Below are positions 17,583 through 27,558 of a DNA stretch of 64,000 nucleotides, piece after piece. Within the stretch, counting starts at the first letter, position 1. Each line of letters starts with the position of its first letter. The notes under the pieces were generated by a model. The model saw nothing but the letters and a program-made list of their open reading frames with translations, was not told where the DNA came from and did no database searches. This stretch comes from Dongia sedimenti (GTDB taxonomy: Bacteria; Pseudomonadota; Alphaproteobacteria; Dongiales; Dongiaceae): contig JAUYVI010000005.1 of the NCBI GenBank assembly GCA_030715195.1, forward strand, positions 186,001-250,000. The letters are read 5' to 3'. A program made the position numbers and the translations under genes.

Positions 17583-18386
17583 GTGAATGTCGAGCCGCAG
17601 ACCTGGCTTGCCTTCGCCCTGGTCGGCAAGTCCATCCTCGTCATTGCTTGGCTCATCGCCGTCATCGTGATCGAGAACCGCTGGAGCGCCGCGGTCGTGC
17701 CGCTGCGCCTCGCCGGCTACGGTTTCGCCTGGTTCGCGCGCTGGGGCCGCAATCTCGGTCTCTTCGTCTTGAACGCGGGCCTCGCGCCGCTGCTGGTGCT
17801 GCCGGTCACCTTCTATGCGGCGGCGCATCCGCTCTGGACCCGCCCGGTCTTTCTCTCTTTTCCCTACGCGCTGCCGCTCGACCTGCTGCTGCTCGATCTC
17901 TGGATCTATTGGTGGCACCGCGCCAACCATGAGCTGCCGCTGCTCTGGCGCTTCCACGAAGTGCATCACCGCGACGAATTCCTCGACGCGACCAGCGCGG
18001 TGCGCTTTCATTTCATCGAGGTGATGCTCTCGGCCGTGGTGCGGGCCGTGGTGATCTTCCTGCTGGCGATTCCGCTGGGCGCGGTCCTCGTGTTCGAGAC
18101 GCTGATCCTGCTGGCCGCAATCTTCCACCATTCGAACTGGCGCCTGCCGGAAGCCATCGAGCAGCGCCTGTCGCGCGTCATCATCACGCCGTCGCTGCAC
18201 TGGGTGCATCACCATAAGAAGCAGAGCGACACCGATTCGATCTACGGCACGATCTTGAGCGGCTGGGACCGGCTGTTCCATTCCGGCCCCCAGAGCCGCC
18301 GCCGCCGCGACATGCCGATCGGCGTCGAAGGCGAGGAAGAATTCGGCCTGCTGCGATTGATCGCGCTGCCGTTCACGCGCGGCTGA
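17583..18386 (+). CDS. Sterol desaturase / fatty acid hydroxylase superfamily membrane protein
   Basis: A 267-aa di-iron membrane oxygenase. It has three to four hydrophobic segments and the histidine clusters HRANH (112-116), HEVHH (125-129) and HWVHHHK (near 207). Family members hydroxylate or desaturate lipids. The start is a GTG at 17583, 7 nt after the Hpt gene stop; the ATG at 17587 is out of frame. The substrate is unknown. It is followed by a 715-bp gene-free region. Confidence 0.87.
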   Translation: MNVEPQTWLAFALVGKSILVIAWLIAVIVIENRWSAAVVPLRLAGYGFAWFARWGRNLGLFVLNAGLAPLLVLPVTFYAAAHPLWTRPVFLSFPYALPLDLLLLDLWIYWWHRANHELPLLWRFHEVHHRDEFLDATSAVRFHFIEVMLSAVVRAVVIFLLAIPLGAVLVFETLILLAAIFHHSNWRLPEAIEQRLSRVIITPSLHWVHHHKKQSDTDSIYGTILSGWDRLFHSGPQSRRRRDMPIGVEGEEEFGLLRLIALPFTRG

Positions 18387-19101
18387 GGCTGCAGCGGCGC
18401 GCACTTCATCCGCTGCATATTCCTGAATTCACGCGCAGGCCGAGTGACGCGCGGCGCCGATCGTGGTATGATCGCTCCGCTGTTTGACATCGTGAATGCG
18501 GCATCGAAAACTTCGGAGCGCGATTTCTGATCCGCAACGTTGACCCAGCGTTGACGAAAACGAAATTCACAACGCGTCCATCGCGGATGCGCGCGTCTCC
18601 TCTGGATCGTGTTGTCCACGCGATCGCGCACGCGCCGAACTTGTACCCAGCTTTTACAGAATGCAGAATCGATCCGTCGGCTCGAACGGAACAAAGGCCT
18701 TCATGTTCAAAAGCTTGATAGGCTTTTACCGGCCTCAAAAGGGTGGACGCCGTAAAAGTTGGATCGGGAGTGCGCAAGGTCTAGCCGCGCCAACGGCAAC
18801 CCCGACGGGACCCCGACAGAATGCAGAATCGCTGGCTCTTCCGGGCGGGACAAAGGCATTCAAAGTCAGCAGCTTGGCGCGCTTCATCGCGCTCATACTT
18901 GACGGAGGCCGTCAGGGTTGTGCGGGAGCGCTACAGCGCGGCGCAACCTTTACCCAGCCTTTACAGGGCGAAGAATTGCCTCGGCCGCTCGATTGAGAGA
19001 AAGCCATTCATCGTCAGGAGTTTGATGCGGCTCTACGCCTCTCATAGGAGCGAAGGCCGTAAAGGCAACGGCGTCTCATCGAGCCTGAAGCAACGCCGCG
19101 C
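18387..19101. other. Gene-free convergent intergenic region with degenerate repeats
   Basis: This lies between the 3' ends of the hydroxylase (+) and lolA (-), so neither gene needs a promoter here. No reading frame inside it looks like a gene, although several short frames are open. It carries a series of related header sequences and a 75-nt block in three gap-free copies, annotated separately. Confidence 0.75.
18536..19070 (+). repeat. Degenerate tandem repeat array (four headers, three bodies)
   Basis: Four header sequences of the form AAC-NYYKAC-NNNNCN-YYKAC start near 18536, 18639, 18797 and 18945; three contain CCCAGC between two YTTAC- or GTTGAC-like half-sites 11 bp apart. About 40 nt after headers two to four comes a block that aligns over 25 codons without gaps: copies begin near 18698, 18849 and 18995. 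Read as protein these give GTKAFMFKSLIGFY, GTKAFKVSSLARFI and ERKPFIVRSLMRLY, followed by a GGR/GRK cluster. Unit spacing is uneven (roughly 100-160 bp), so this is not a CRISPR. Origin and function are unknown. Confidence 0.6.
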
Positions 19102-19767
19102 TCAGCTGCCTTTGCGCTTCTTCTCCGGCGTGCGGAACAGCTTGTTCTCCAGCTTCACGCCGAACTCGGCGTTGTAGAGGGCGACGCGGACTTCCTGGCC
19201 CTTGCTGTCGATGATGGTCCATTGCTGGAGTTCGAGCGGCTTGTCGCCGAGCACCAGGGTGACCGTGCCCGCATCGGGCTCGTCGGTCTGCACGATGCCG
19301 ATCTGGAAGGCGTTCGGCCCGCGCTCGAACTGGGTCACGGTCACGTCGCCGCCGAGGCTCACGTGGTCGCGCAGCAGGAACCAGAGCGGCGAGAGGCCGA
19401 GCGGCGCCTGGTTCAGCTGGTTGAGCTCGGCGTCGTAATAGCTGACCGCGATGCTGTCGGCGACCAGGATCACCTGGCTCGGCGGATCGTATTGCACGCG
19501 CAGGAAGCCCGGCCGCCGGACATAGATCATGCCGAAGGAGATATTGCCGGCGGCGTCCACCTGCTGGAACTTGGCCCGCATCGTGGTGATGCCGTTCAGG
19601 TATTCCTCGATGCGCGCGACATCCGCCTTGTCCTGGTCGGACAGGATCGCCGCCTTCACCTTCTTCGCCCAAGCCGAGGCGGTGAGGGCGCCGAGCACCG
19701 CGGTTGACGCCAGCGCGCCAATTCCGGCGCGGATCACGCCGCGCCTGGTCAGGTCGAATTTCAGCAA
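19102..19767 (-). CDS. lolA: Outer-membrane lipoprotein carrier protein LolA
   Basis: A 221-aa periplasmic chaperone that carries lipoproteins from LolCDE to the outer membrane. The N-terminus has a twin-arginine-like LTRRGVIRAGIGAL stretch before a hydrophobic core and cleavage near SAWA. The mature part has YLNGITTMRAKFQQ, the usual LolA opening, and RPGFLRVQYDPP. The C-terminus is basic. It lies 8 nt downstream of ftsK in the same direction, an arrangement common in alphaproteobacteria. Confidence 0.92.
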   Translation of the reverse strand: MLKFDLTRRGVIRAGIGALASTAVLGALTASAWAKKVKAAILSDQDKADVARIEEYLNGITTMRAKFQQVDAAGNISFGMIYVRRPGFLRVQYDPPSQVILVADSIAVSYYDAELNQLNQAPLGLSPLWFLLRDHVSLGGDVTVTQFERGPNAFQIGIVQTDEPDAGTVTLVLGDKPLELQQWTIIDSKGQEVRVALYNAEFGVKLENKLFRTPEKKRKGS

Positions 19768-19775
19768 AATCTCTC

Positions 19776-22301
19776 TCAGTCCATTCCGTCGATGTTGCGC
19801 GCGAGCACCTCGCGCTTGCCGGCATGATTGGCCTGGCTGACCACGCCCTCTTTCTCCATGCGCTCGATCAGGCGGGCCGCGCGGTTGTAGCCGATCTGCA
19901 GGTACCGCTGAACAAAACTCGTGGAGGCTTTGCGTTCCCGGCAGACCAGCGCCACCGCCTTGTCGTAGAGCTCGTCGCCGGAACCGCCGCCCTCGCCGGG
20001 CAAGGCTTCCTCGTCGAGTTCTTCCTCTTCGGCCGTGACGTCCTCGATATAGTCAGGCGACCCCTGGGCCTTCAAGAACTTGACCACGCTTTCCACTTCA
20101 CGATCCGAAACGAACGGGCCGTGAACGCGGGTGATGCGGCCGCCATTGGCCATATAGAGCATGTCGCCTTGCCCCAGCAGCTGCTCGGCGCCCGGCTCAC
20201 CGAGAATTGTCCGGCTGTCGATCCGGGTCGTCACGTGGAAGGACACCCTGGTCGGGAAATTGGCCTTAATTGTGCCGGTAATGACGTCGACCGATGGTCT
20301 TTGTGTGGCCATGATGATGTGGATGCCGGCGGCGCGCGCCATCTGCGCCAGGCGCTGGATCGCGGCCTCGATCTCCTTGCCCGCGACCAGCATCAGGTCG
20401 GCCATCTCGTCGACCACGACCACGATGAAGGGCAAGGGCTTGAGGTCGAACGGCTCTTCCTCGTAGATCGGCTGGCCGGTCTCCGGGTCGAAGCCGGTCT
20501 GCACCCGGCGCATCAATTGCTCGCCGGCGGCGAGCGCCTGGGCGAGGCGCTGGTTGTAGCCCTCGACATTGCGCACGCCGAGCTTCGACATGGAGCGGTA
20601 GCGGTTCTCCATCTCGCGCACGACCCATTTCAGCGCGACGATCGCCTTCTTCGGCTCGGTGACGACCGGCGAGAGCAGATGCGGGATGCCGTCATAGACC
20701 GAGAGCTCCAGCATCTTCGGATCGATCATGATGAACTTGCACTGCTCCGGCGTCATTCGATAGAGCAGCGACATGATCATGGTGTTGATCGCGACCGACT
20801 TGCCGGAGCCGGTGGTGCCGGCGATCAGCAGATGCGGCATGCGCGCCAGATCGACCACGATGGGCTGGCCGCCGATATCCTTGCCGAGCGCCAGGCCGAG
20901 CTTGGTGCCGGTGCCGGTATAGCTGTCGTCTTCGAGGAGCTCGCGCAGAGACACGACCTCGCGCTCGCGGTTCGGCAGCTCGATGCCGATGACACTGCGT
21001 CCGGTGACCACGGCGATGCGCACCGAGATGGCGCTCATCGAGCGCGCGACGTCATCCGCGAGCCCTACGACACGGCTGGTCTTGGTGCCGGGCGCCGGCT
21101 CCAATTCGTAGAGCGTCACCACCGGACCGGGGCGCACCTTGACGATCTGGCCCTTCACGCCGAAATCGTCGAGCACGGTTTCCAGCAGCCGGGCGTTCTT
21201 CTCGAGGCTTTCCTCGTTGATGCGCTGGACCGCGGCATTGGAGACCGGGCGCGCCAGGATGTCGTGCGGCGGCAGCTCGAACTCGGTCTCGCCTTCGAAG
21301 TCGAGCTTGGCCTGGACCCGCTCCTTCTTCGCCGGTTTCTTCTCCTTCTTCGGCGTCGGCGCGACCACGACGCGCGCGGCACCCGGGCGCTCGATCACGC
21401 CGGGCTCGGGCAGGTCGATCTCCGGCTCCTCATAGCCGCCGAGTTGCGGTTCGCGCCGCGCGCCCGCGTCTTCGTCGTCGCGCCGGCCGCGCAGGGCGAA
21501 CAGGCTCTTGACGCTCGGCAGGCGGATCTCGCCGAAGGTGCGGCGGAAGAAGGATTCCCGCTCTTCGTCTTCTTCTTCCGCGCGGACCCGGCGCGATGCG
21601 ACGGCCGGTTCCTGGCGGCGGCGATCGAAGGCGAGGCCGACCTTCTTGCCGGCATGGGCGACGCCGCGCCCGAAGCGGACATAGCCGCCGAGCGCGATGC
21701 CGAGGGTGAAGAACAAGGCGACGAAGGTGAGCGCCGTCGTCGCCAGGATCAGCAGCGCGTGCACTTCGGTGCCGGGCAGGTCTCCGGCCAGGCGCCCGGC
21801 CAGTCCGACCAGCCCGCTATTGCCGTCGGCGCCGGCAAAGCCCATGCGCCCGACGAAGCCGCCGAAGCCCGCGACCCAGGGCCATTGCCCGGTCGCCGGC
21901 AGCGACGAAAGCGGGATCGCGGTCAGCGCCGTCGCGACCGGCAACAGCAACAATTTCAGCCACCAGCGCGCCATCGCGCGGGTGCGGATCAGGCGCCAGC
22001 CCCAGGCGATCAGCGCCGCCGCCGGCACCGCGGCCGCGAGGCCGAGCGCCTGCAGTGCGAAGTCGGCGAGATAGGCGCCGGGCAGGCCGAGCAGGTTGCG
22101 CGCCGGGCTATCGACCGCATGGTTGAAGCTGGGATCGCTGGAATCGGCCGAGAGCAGCGCCATCAGATAGGCGAGGCCGAGCAGGAGGAGGGCGACGCCG
22201 ACCGCTTCCATGGTGCGGCGGCGCAAGAAGTCCAGAAGGCTCTGACCGCCGGTGCCTTCGGCCCGCGAGAGCAATGACATGCGTGTGTTGTCCCCGATCA
22301 T
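19776..22301 (-). CDS. ftsK: DNA translocase FtsK
   Basis: An 841-aa septal DNA pump. Four membrane helices occupy roughly the first 210 residues. A charged linker with EEEDEERES and KKEKKPAKK follows, then the RecA-like motor with Walker A GTTGSGKS near residues 495-503 and a Walker B region ([14 protein letters not shown]). It ends in a gamma winged helix that reads KOPS ([20 protein letters not shown]). The start is the ATG at 22301, just after the aminotransferase stop; 22280 is an alternative. A longer frame to 22343 overlaps the upstream gene. Confidence 0.95.
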   Translation of the reverse strand: MIGDNTRMSLLSRAEGTGGQSLLDFLRRRTMEAVGVALLLLGLAYLMALLSADSSDPSFNHAVDSPARNLLGLPGAYLADFALQALGLAAAVPAAALIAWGWRLIRTRAMARWWLKLLLLPVATALTAIPLSSLPATGQWPWVAGFGGFVGRMGFAGADGNSGLVGLAGRLAGDLPGTEVHALLILATTALTFVALFFTLGIALGGYVRFGRGVAHAGKKVGLAFDRRRQEPAVASRRVRAEEEDEERESFFRRTFGEIRLPSVKSLFALRGRRDDEDAGARREPQLGGYEEPEIDLPEPGVIERPGAARVVVAPTPKKEKKPAKKERVQAKLDFEGETEFELPPHDILARPVSNAAVQRINEESLEKNARLLETVLDDFGVKGQIVKVRPGPVVTLYELEPAPGTKTSRVVGLADDVARSMSAISVRIAVVTGRSVIGIELPNREREVVSLRELLEDDSYTGTGTKLGLALGKDIGGQPIVVDLARMPHLLIAGTTGSGKSVAINTMIMSLLYRMTPEQCKFIMIDPKMLELSVYDGIPHLLSPVVTEPKKAIVALKWVVREMENRYRSMSKLGVRNVEGYNQRLAQALAAGEQLMRRVQTGFDPETGQPIYEEEPFDLKPLPFIVVVVDEMADLMLVAGKEIEAAIQRLAQMARAAGIHIIMATQRPSVDVITGTIKANFPTRVSFHVTTRIDSRTILGEPGAEQLLGQGDMLYMANGGRITRVHGPFVSDREVESVVKFLKAQGSPDYIEDVTAEEEELDEEALPGEGGGSGDELYDKAVALVCRERKASTSFVQRYLQIGYNRAARLIERMEKEGVVSQANHAGKREVLARNIDGMD

Positions 22302-22305
22302 CGAA

Positions 22306-23547
22306 TTACCGGCCCCCCGCGGCAGTTTTTGCAGCTTTGCCATGCATCAAGTCCTCCAGCACCGGCGCCATGCGGCGCAACGCAGCCGCCATCTCATCCG
22401 GTTCCAGGATCAGCGCGACGCGGATATAGCGCGCGCCCGGATTCTCGCCATTCGCCTCGGCGCGCGCCATATAGCCGCCGGGCAGCACCTTGACCGCCGC
22501 CTGGCGCCAGAGTTCGACCGCCGCGCGCTCGCCGTCGCCCACATCGAGCCACAGGAAGAAGCCGCCTTGCGGCCGGATCTCGCCGAAGATCGGCCCGAGA
22601 ATTTCCTGCGCCAGCGCGAAGCTGCGGCGATAGCGCGCGCGATTCTCCGCGACATGCGCCTCGTCCGACCAGAGCCGGATCGCCGCGGCGAGGATCGGCA
22701 GCGGTGTCGCGACGCCGCCGTAATTCACCAGCTGCGCCTGGCGCGCGATCAGCTTCGCATCGCCGGCGATGAAGCCGGAGCGCAGGCCCGGCGCGCTCGA
22801 ACGCTTGGACAGGGAATGGAACACCAGCAGATGATCCACCGCGCCGCCGAGCTCGCGCGCCGCTTCCAGGGCGCCGGGCGGCGGCGCGTCCGGATAGATC
22901 TCGGCATAGCACTCGTCGGCGGCCAGCACGAAGTCATGCCGGCGCGCGAGCAGCAGCCATTGCTTCAGATAGTCGAGCGGCGCGACGGCGCCTTGCGGGT
23001 TGGCCGGCGAGCAGAGATAGACCAGGGCCGCCTGGTCGAGGTCCGCGGCCGAGAGCTTGGCGAGATCGGGCAGGAAGTTGCTGTTGCGATCGGCCGGCAG
23101 GAAGGCGGGTTCGCCGCCGGCCACCGCCGCGGCACCCGCATAGGAATGATAGAAGGGATTCCCCATCAGCACCTTGGCCTTGCCTTTGGGGGCGCCGGCG
23201 GCGACGGCGGAGAGGGCGATCTGGAACAGCGCCTCGCGCGTGCCGGAGACCGGCAGGATCTCCTTGTCCGCGTTCAGCATCGTGGTGGGGAGGTGATAGC
23301 GGCGCTCCAGCCAGCCCTTCACCGCCGCGCGGAAGGCCGCGTTGCCGGCGGTCGGCGGATACTTGCTCCAGCCCGCGGCGGCCTTGGCGATCTCCTCGGC
23401 CACGAAAGCCGGCGGCGCGAATTGCGGCTCGCCGAGATGTAACAGCAAAGGCGTATTCCCGCCGCCGGGCGCGATGCCCTCCAGCAGCGTGTTCAGCCGC
23501 GTGAAGGGGTGAAAGGTGACCAGCGACTCGAGTCGGTCCGCGCTCAT
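22306..23547 (-). CDS. Class I/II aminotransferase, N-succinyldiaminopimelate aminotransferase-like
   Basis: A 413-aa fold-type I PLP enzyme. SPANPQG, the Asp of [10 protein letters not shown] and the PLP lysine in [15 protein letters not shown] are in the expected order, and the Arg near the C-terminus (ARYIRVALI) should bind the substrate carboxylate. It most resembles alphaproteobacterial DapC-type enzymes of lysine/diaminopimelate synthesis; another amino-acid substrate is possible. The start ATG 23547 follows GGGGA. The ftsK start is 5 nt beyond its stop, so the two are probably co-transcribed. Confidence 0.85.
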   Translation of the reverse strand: MSADRLESLVTFHPFTRLNTLLEGIAPGGGNTPLLLHLGEPQFAPPAFVAEEIAKAAAGWSKYPPTAGNAAFRAAVKGWLERRYHLPTTMLNADKEILPVSGTREALFQIALSAVAAGAPKGKAKVLMGNPFYHSYAGAAAVAGGEPAFLPADRNSNFLPDLAKLSAADLDQAALVYLCSPANPQGAVAPLDYLKQWLLLARRHDFVLAADECYAEIYPDAPPPGALEAARELGGAVDHLLVFHSLSKRSSAPGLRSGFIAGDAKLIARQAQLVNYGGVATPLPILAAAIRLWSDEAHVAENRARYRRSFALAQEILGPIFGEIRPQGGFFLWLDVGDGERAAVELWRQAAVKVLPGGYMARAEANGENPGARYIRVALILEPDEMAAALRRMAPVLEDLMHGKAAKTAAGGR

Positions 23548-23781
23548 GGATCCCCGAACGCCCGAAATGGGCAAAAGGCCGAACTGAATCAAAGCGCGAC
23601 TCGGCGTCGACTCGAGTCGCACAAAGCGGAAACGAGAGTAATCTCTTAAGAATACCGCCTCAAGCACTTGTATTTACGGAGTTTCCGTCCACAAGCGCGT
23701 TCCGCTCGCAGAATCACGACTCGTTCGTGGCGCGTTCGCTGCGCCGGTGCGGTGCGGCGGCTTACGCAGCAGGCCTTAAGG

Positions 23782-25062
23782 CTAAGGCAGGGTGACGTGC
23801 CGCACGCAGTCGCGCCCGGCATCCTTGGCGGCGTAGAGGCGGTCGTCGGCGGCCGCCATCAACTCCTTGAGGTCGGTCCGGCCGCGCTCGCTGGTGGCGG
23901 CGCCGATCGAGATGGTGACCGGCGGGAAGCCCTCGTCGCCGGCGCGCCGGCCCCGCGCCTTCACCGCCTCGCGGATCTTCTCGGCGATGCGCACGGCATC
24001 GCTCGGGCCGCATTGCAGCAGCACCGCGATCTCCTCGCCGCCGTAGCGGAAGACCAGGTCGCTGTCGCGCACCGCCGCGTTCACGCGTTGCGCGGTGCGG
24101 CGCAAGACGTCGTCGCCGACCGCATGCCCGTATTCGTCGTTCAATTTCTTGAAGTGATCAAGGTCGCACATCATCAGCGTGATCGGCAAGCCCTCGGCCC
24201 GCGCCTCGGCATGATGCTGCGGCAAGGCCGAGTTCATGCTGCGCCGATTCAAGAGACCGGTTAGGGCGTCATGCCGCGCCATGCTGCGCAGCTCCGCCTC
24301 CGCGCGGTGGCGCTTGATATCCAGGCGCCGCCCGACCAGCGCCGTCGCGCCGATGGTGATCCAGGCGATGACGATCATGCTGGCGACCGTCTCGGCCAAG
24401 GCCAGCGGCCGGGCGCCGTCCGGCAACAGTTGCGCGAAGAACACGGCAAGCGCGATCGGGACCAGCGAGGCGATCACGATCTGCTTGCGGGCGAAGCGCC
24501 CGGAAATGGTGTTCGAGAGGAACACGCGGATCGCGCCGCGATGCGCGGTGCCGCCGAGCAGGGCCGCGCCGCACAGCACCGTCGCCAGCAAGACCGAAGC
24601 CGGCGGCATGCCGAACAGGACCTCGGTGCCGAGCAGGTATCCGATCAGGCTGCCGAGGCTCGGCAGAAAGGCGAGTGCCGCGGCGGCCTGGCCGATGCCA
24701 AAGCGCGGCGCGAGGAACAGCAGCGATGCCGCGCCATAGCAGACGAGGGCCGCGGAGATGGCCGGGGACACCTCGTTCGGCGCCAGAAGTGCCGCGAGAC
24801 CGAAGAACCCGCCCAAGGCGGTGAGCAGCCGGCCCCACAAGCGGGCGGCGCGTGAGCGGGCCATCAGCACGCCGAGGGCGACCATGAACAGGGATGCCGC
24901 GCTCCGCCGGTCGAACATGGCCAGTTCCGCCGGACCGATCTGCAATAGGTTGCAGGTGGTCAGCAGCAACGCGGCCAGGCCGCACAAAGCGGCCGCCCCC
25001 ACGACAGACTTGAGCAAGACCGATTTCATCGTGTCGACGTTTCCCCCGGCCCCATGATGCAT
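23782..25062 (-). CDS. Membrane-bound diguanylate cyclase (GGDEF)
   Basis: A 426-aa protein with an N-terminal region of about seven to eight hydrophobic segments (residues about 15-255) and a C-terminal GGDEF domain. The signature is GGEEI, an active variant, with DALTGLLNRR and DLDHFKKLND upstream. An RxxD inhibitory site (RDSD) lies five residues before it, so c-di-GMP feedback is expected. There is no EAL domain. The membrane part matches no MASE domain I can name. The start may be 25062 (GGCCGGAAC upstream) or ATG 25029. It makes c-di-GMP in response to an unknown membrane signal. Confidence 0.9.
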   Translation of the reverse strand: MHHGAGGNVDTMKSVLLKSVVGAAALCGLAALLLTTCNLLQIGPAELAMFDRRSAASLFMVALGVLMARSRAARLWGRLLTALGGFFGLAALLAPNEVSPAISAALVCYGAASLLFLAPRFGIGQAAAALAFLPSLGSLIGYLLGTEVLFGMPPASVLLATVLCGAALLGGTAHRGAIRVFLSNTISGRFARKQIVIASLVPIALAVFFAQLLPDGARPLALAETVASMIVIAWITIGATALVGRRLDIKRHRAEAELRSMARHDALTGLLNRRSMNSALPQHHAEARAEGLPITLMMCDLDHFKKLNDEYGHAVGDDVLRRTAQRVNAAVRDSDLVFRYGGEEIAVLLQCGPSDAVRIAEKIREAVKARGRRAGDEGFPPVTISIGAATSERGRTDLKELMAAADDRLYAAKDAGRDCVRHVTLP

Positions 25063-25158
25063 GTTCCGGCCGGTCTGAACAGCCCCGTGCTTTCCCGATA
25101 GCCTCGCCCCAACCCGCTCTGCTAGAAGCCTCGGCGGGTTCTAAGAAGGGGTTAACTC

Positions 25159-25920
25159 ATGCAGATTAACGGTATGGCGGCGGTCGTCACCGGCGGCGGT
25201 TCGGGCATGGGCGCCGACGTGGCGCGCCATCTGACGGCGCTCGGCGCCAAGGTTGCGGTGCTGGACGTCAACACCGCGGGGGTCGAATCCGTCGCGCAGG
25301 AAATCGGCGGTATCGCCTGCACCTGCGACATCTCGAAAGCGGACAGCGCCGAGGCCGCGCTCGCCAAGGCCAAGGCGGCTCACGGCCCGGCCCGCATCCT
25401 GGTCAATGTCGCCGGCATCCTCATTCCGGGCCGCATCCTCGGCAAGGACGGGCCGCTCCCGTTGGAGAAGTTCTCCAAGGTGATCGAGGTCAACCTGATC
25501 GGCACCTTCAACATGATGCGCCTCGCCGCCGCCGACATGGCGGGGATGGAGCCGCTCGCCGACAACGAGCGCGGCGTCATCATCAACACCAGCTCGGTCG
25601 CCGCCTATGAAGGACAGATCGGCCAGGCGGCCTATGCGGCCTCCAAGGCCGGCATCGTCGGCCTGACCTTGCCCGCCGCGCGCGACCTCGCGCGCTCCGG
25701 CATCCGCGTCAACGCCATCGCGCCGGGCCTGGTCGCGACGCCGATGATGCTGAACCTGCCGCCCGACATCCAGAAGGCGCTGGGCGATTCCGTGCCGTTC
25801 CCGCAGCGCCTCGCCGAGGCCCGCGAGTTCTCGCGCCTGGTCGCGCATATGATCGAGAACGTGATGCTGAACGGCGAGGTGGTGCGCCTCGACGGCGCGC
25901 TGCGGCTCGCGCCGAAGTGA
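25159..25920 (+). CDS. Short-chain dehydrogenase, 3-hydroxyacyl-CoA dehydrogenase type 2-like
   Basis: A 253-aa Rossmann enzyme. VTGGGSGMG binds NAD and the active site is Ser-Tyr-Lys (INTSSVAAYEGQIGQAAYAASK). The whole protein resembles the HSD17B10/type-2 3-hydroxyacyl-CoA dehydrogenase group, which oxidises 3-hydroxyacyl-CoA in beta-oxidation and branched-chain catabolism. AAGAAGGGG precedes the ATG. The next gene begins at or just after its stop, so it may be co-transcribed. Confidence 0.9.
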   Translation: MQINGMAAVVTGGGSGMGADVARHLTALGAKVAVLDVNTAGVESVAQEIGGIACTCDISKADSAEAALAKAKAAHGPARILVNVAGILIPGRILGKDGPLPLEKFSKVIEVNLIGTFNMMRLAAADMAGMEPLADNERGVIINTSSVAAYEGQIGQAAYAASKAGIVGLTLPAARDLARSGIRVNAIAPGLVATPMMLNLPPDIQKALGDSVPFPQRLAEAREFSRLVAHMIENVMLNGEVVRLDGALRLAPK

Positions 25921-25922
25921 CA

Positions 25923-26789
25923 ATGGCGGCGCCGGGACACGTCTCGGCCAATGCACTGCTGAGGCGATCGGCGCTTCTTCCGCTGCGTCACCCGGTGATC
26001 TTGCTTCTGGCGATCGCCGCGATTGCAGCGGGATCGTTCTTGGCCCTCTATGTGGCCGGCCACTGTTTCCCGTCGGTCACAGGCGCTTGCGTTTCGCCAC
26101 CGGTCTATAATTTCATCGGCCAGGGCTCGCTGGCGGTTCAATATGAAGTGGCGATGGCGGGTGGACGACTCGCATGCAAGATCGCTCTGACGGTCGCGTT
26201 GTGGTGTCTCTTCATTCGCGCGGAGTCCAACCGACCGCCGGTCTCGGCCCGACGTATCTTGCGCTTCGTCGCGCGCATGATCGTCTATTGGATTGTCTTC
26301 CAAGCGCCCGACTGGCTCCTCGACCTGCTCAATGTATTCATGGCGATGATTGTTGGCGAGCCGCTCCTGTCCGTCGGCATGACATGCATCGCCATCGCGT
26401 TGTACAGCTATCTCCACGCGAGGCTGGTTTTATACGTTGTATCCGGCGTCTATGACGATCCGCCGAAGAGCTTTCGCGAATCTTGGAACGCAGCGCTTGA
26501 TCTGCAGGGGCCGTTGTTCCGCGCGTTCCTGGCGCTGGAAATCCTCTCCGTGTTCGTCGTGTTTGGTTTCTGGTATCTCGCCGAACGGGTGCCGGGGGCC
26601 CCGCTGCTCTCGGCCCAGATTGCGAATTGGGCGGGCGTCGCGTGGGAAGTGGCACATCGCACCATCATCACCGAATGGGGGAACCTCCTCAGTTCGGCCT
26701 TCATGGCACTGATGGCGGGGGCTATGGCCGTTATCACCCACCAAGCCATCGTCTCCCGCAACGTTCGCCTGGCGAATATTTTCGAATGA
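25923..26789 (+). CDS. Multi-pass membrane protein of unknown function
   Basis: A 288-aa protein with about six hydrophobic helices (for example ILLLAIAAIAAGSFLALYVA near the N-terminus). The segment YLHARLVLYVVSGVYDDPP and then FRESWNAA resembles a motif in the membrane protein at 41234-42136 (LRLSLVIPASAMGDPISLRQSW), so both may belong to one loose family. The start could also be GTG 25917, which overlaps the SDR stop as GTGA. Codon choice is less GC-biased than in its neighbours. No function can be assigned. Confidence 0.75.
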   Translation: MAAPGHVSANALLRRSALLPLRHPVILLLAIAAIAAGSFLALYVAGHCFPSVTGACVSPPVYNFIGQGSLAVQYEVAMAGGRLACKIALTVALWCLFIRAESNRPPVSARRILRFVARMIVYWIVFQAPDWLLDLLNVFMAMIVGEPLLSVGMTCIAIALYSYLHARLVLYVVSGVYDDPPKSFRESWNAALDLQGPLFRAFLALEILSVFVVFGFWYLAERVPGAPLLSAQIANWAGVAWEVAHRTIITEWGNLLSSAFMALMAGAMAVITHQAIVSRNVRLANIFE

Positions 26790-26838
26790 TGCGGAGCCAG
26801 CCGCCGCTCCTGGCGGCCGGCTCGCCGCTTCGTATCGG

Positions 26839-27069
26839 TTACTCCGCGCCCTTGCGCGCGCCGCCCTTCAGCAGACGGTCTTCGCCATGGGAATGCGCTT
26901 GGCCTTCGCGCTCGGCATCGCGCAGCTTGTCGCCGTCCTTGCCTTCGATCGCCTGCTTGGCTTCGCGCGCCTTGGCTTCGACCTGGCCGCTCTTGGCGAA
27001 CGCGGTCGTCTCCTTGTTGTATTCTTTCGCGGCCGTCTTGTTGCCTTCGCCTTCGTTGCGCTGACCCAT
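26839..27069 (-). CDS. Small hydrophilic hypothetical protein
   Basis: A 76-aa, highly charged protein with no hydrophobic segment, starting MGQRNEGEGNKTAAKEYN and ending in a basic tail. GGAGG lies seven bases before the ATG, which fixes the start and rejects a longer frame to 27129. The composition (Lys, Glu, Ala, Gly, no Cys) resembles small stress-associated disordered proteins common in alphaproteobacteria. I do not know a function. It is next to the pterin dehydratase in the same direction. Confidence 0.75.
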   Translation of the reverse strand: MGQRNEGEGNKTAAKEYNKETTAFAKSGQVEAKAREAKQAIEGKDGDKLRDAEREGQAHSHGEDRLLKGGARKGAE

Positions 27070-27161
27070 CGTGACCTCCAAATGTGCCATGGCCGCGCGC
27101 CGATATCGGCGCGCCGCTCTGGACATCAATGTGGGTCCTTCGGAGTCGTTCCGAGATCGGA

Positions 27162-27452
27162 TCAGGCGAGCAGCCGGTCGATCGCGCGCGCGAGCTTGAG
27201 GTCCCGCTCGGACAGCCCGTCGCAGTCATGGGTGGTGAGCAGGATCTCCACCCGATTGTACACATTCGACCATTCGGGATGGTGGTCCTGGGTCTCGGCC
27301 AGCAGCGCCACCCGGTTCATGAAGCCCCAGGCCTCGCTGAAATTCCTGAACTTGAAGGCGCGCCGGATCGCATCGCGGCCCGCGCTGGGCTGCCAGTCCT
27401 TCAATTCCTGAAGCCCGGCGTTGCGTTCCGTCTCCGTCAGTTTCTGGATCAT
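27162..27452 (-). CDS. 4a-hydroxytetrahydrobiopterin dehydratase (PCD/DCoH family)
   Basis: A 96-aa protein with the signature QDHHPEW near residue 57, which carries the active-site histidines that dehydrate 4a-hydroxypterin. [11 protein letters not shown] and [13 protein letters not shown] are typical flanks. GAGGAGAGG lies just upstream of ATG 27452, so that start is preferred over 27479. No aromatic amino-acid hydroxylase is nearby; in many bacteria the protein serves pterin or molybdopterin recycling. Confidence 0.92.
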   Translation of the reverse strand: MIQKLTETERNAGLQELKDWQPSAGRDAIRRAFKFRNFSEAWGFMNRVALLAETQDHHPEWSNVYNRVEILLTTHDCDGLSERDLKLARAIDRLLA

Positions 27453-27524
27453 GGGCCTCTCCTCATTGGTTTTTTGCATCCTGGAGGAGGGCGAACCGAC
27501 CGCCCAACAAAAAATCGTGATTCC

Positions 27525-27545
27525 TGCAAATGAGAATGATTTGCA
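27525..27545. promoter_or_regulatory. Fur-type operator
   Basis: A 21-bp palindrome with arms TGCAAAT and ATTTGCA around GAGAATG. It matches the classic Fur-box pattern (GCAAATGANAATNATTTGC) well. It lies 149 bp upstream of the + gene at 27674 and 73 bp upstream of the pterin dehydratase, so it could serve either. Binding has not been tested. Confidence 0.6.
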
Positions 27546-27558
27546 ATTGGCCGCGGAG

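Noticed and set aside
18406-18777. A 123-aa minus-strand frame in the repeat region
   Set aside because: It starts and ends without a ribosome site, runs across repeat headers and has no family resemblance. Left as part of the unexplained array.
18536-19070. Possible CRISPR array
   Set aside because: Repeats are degenerate, unevenly spaced (about 100-160 bp) and longer than CRISPR repeats; no cas gene is present.
19704-22277. An 857-aa open frame on the plus strand
   Set aside because: It is antisense to ftsK; the composition is dominated by Arg, Gly, His and Asp with no recognisable domain.
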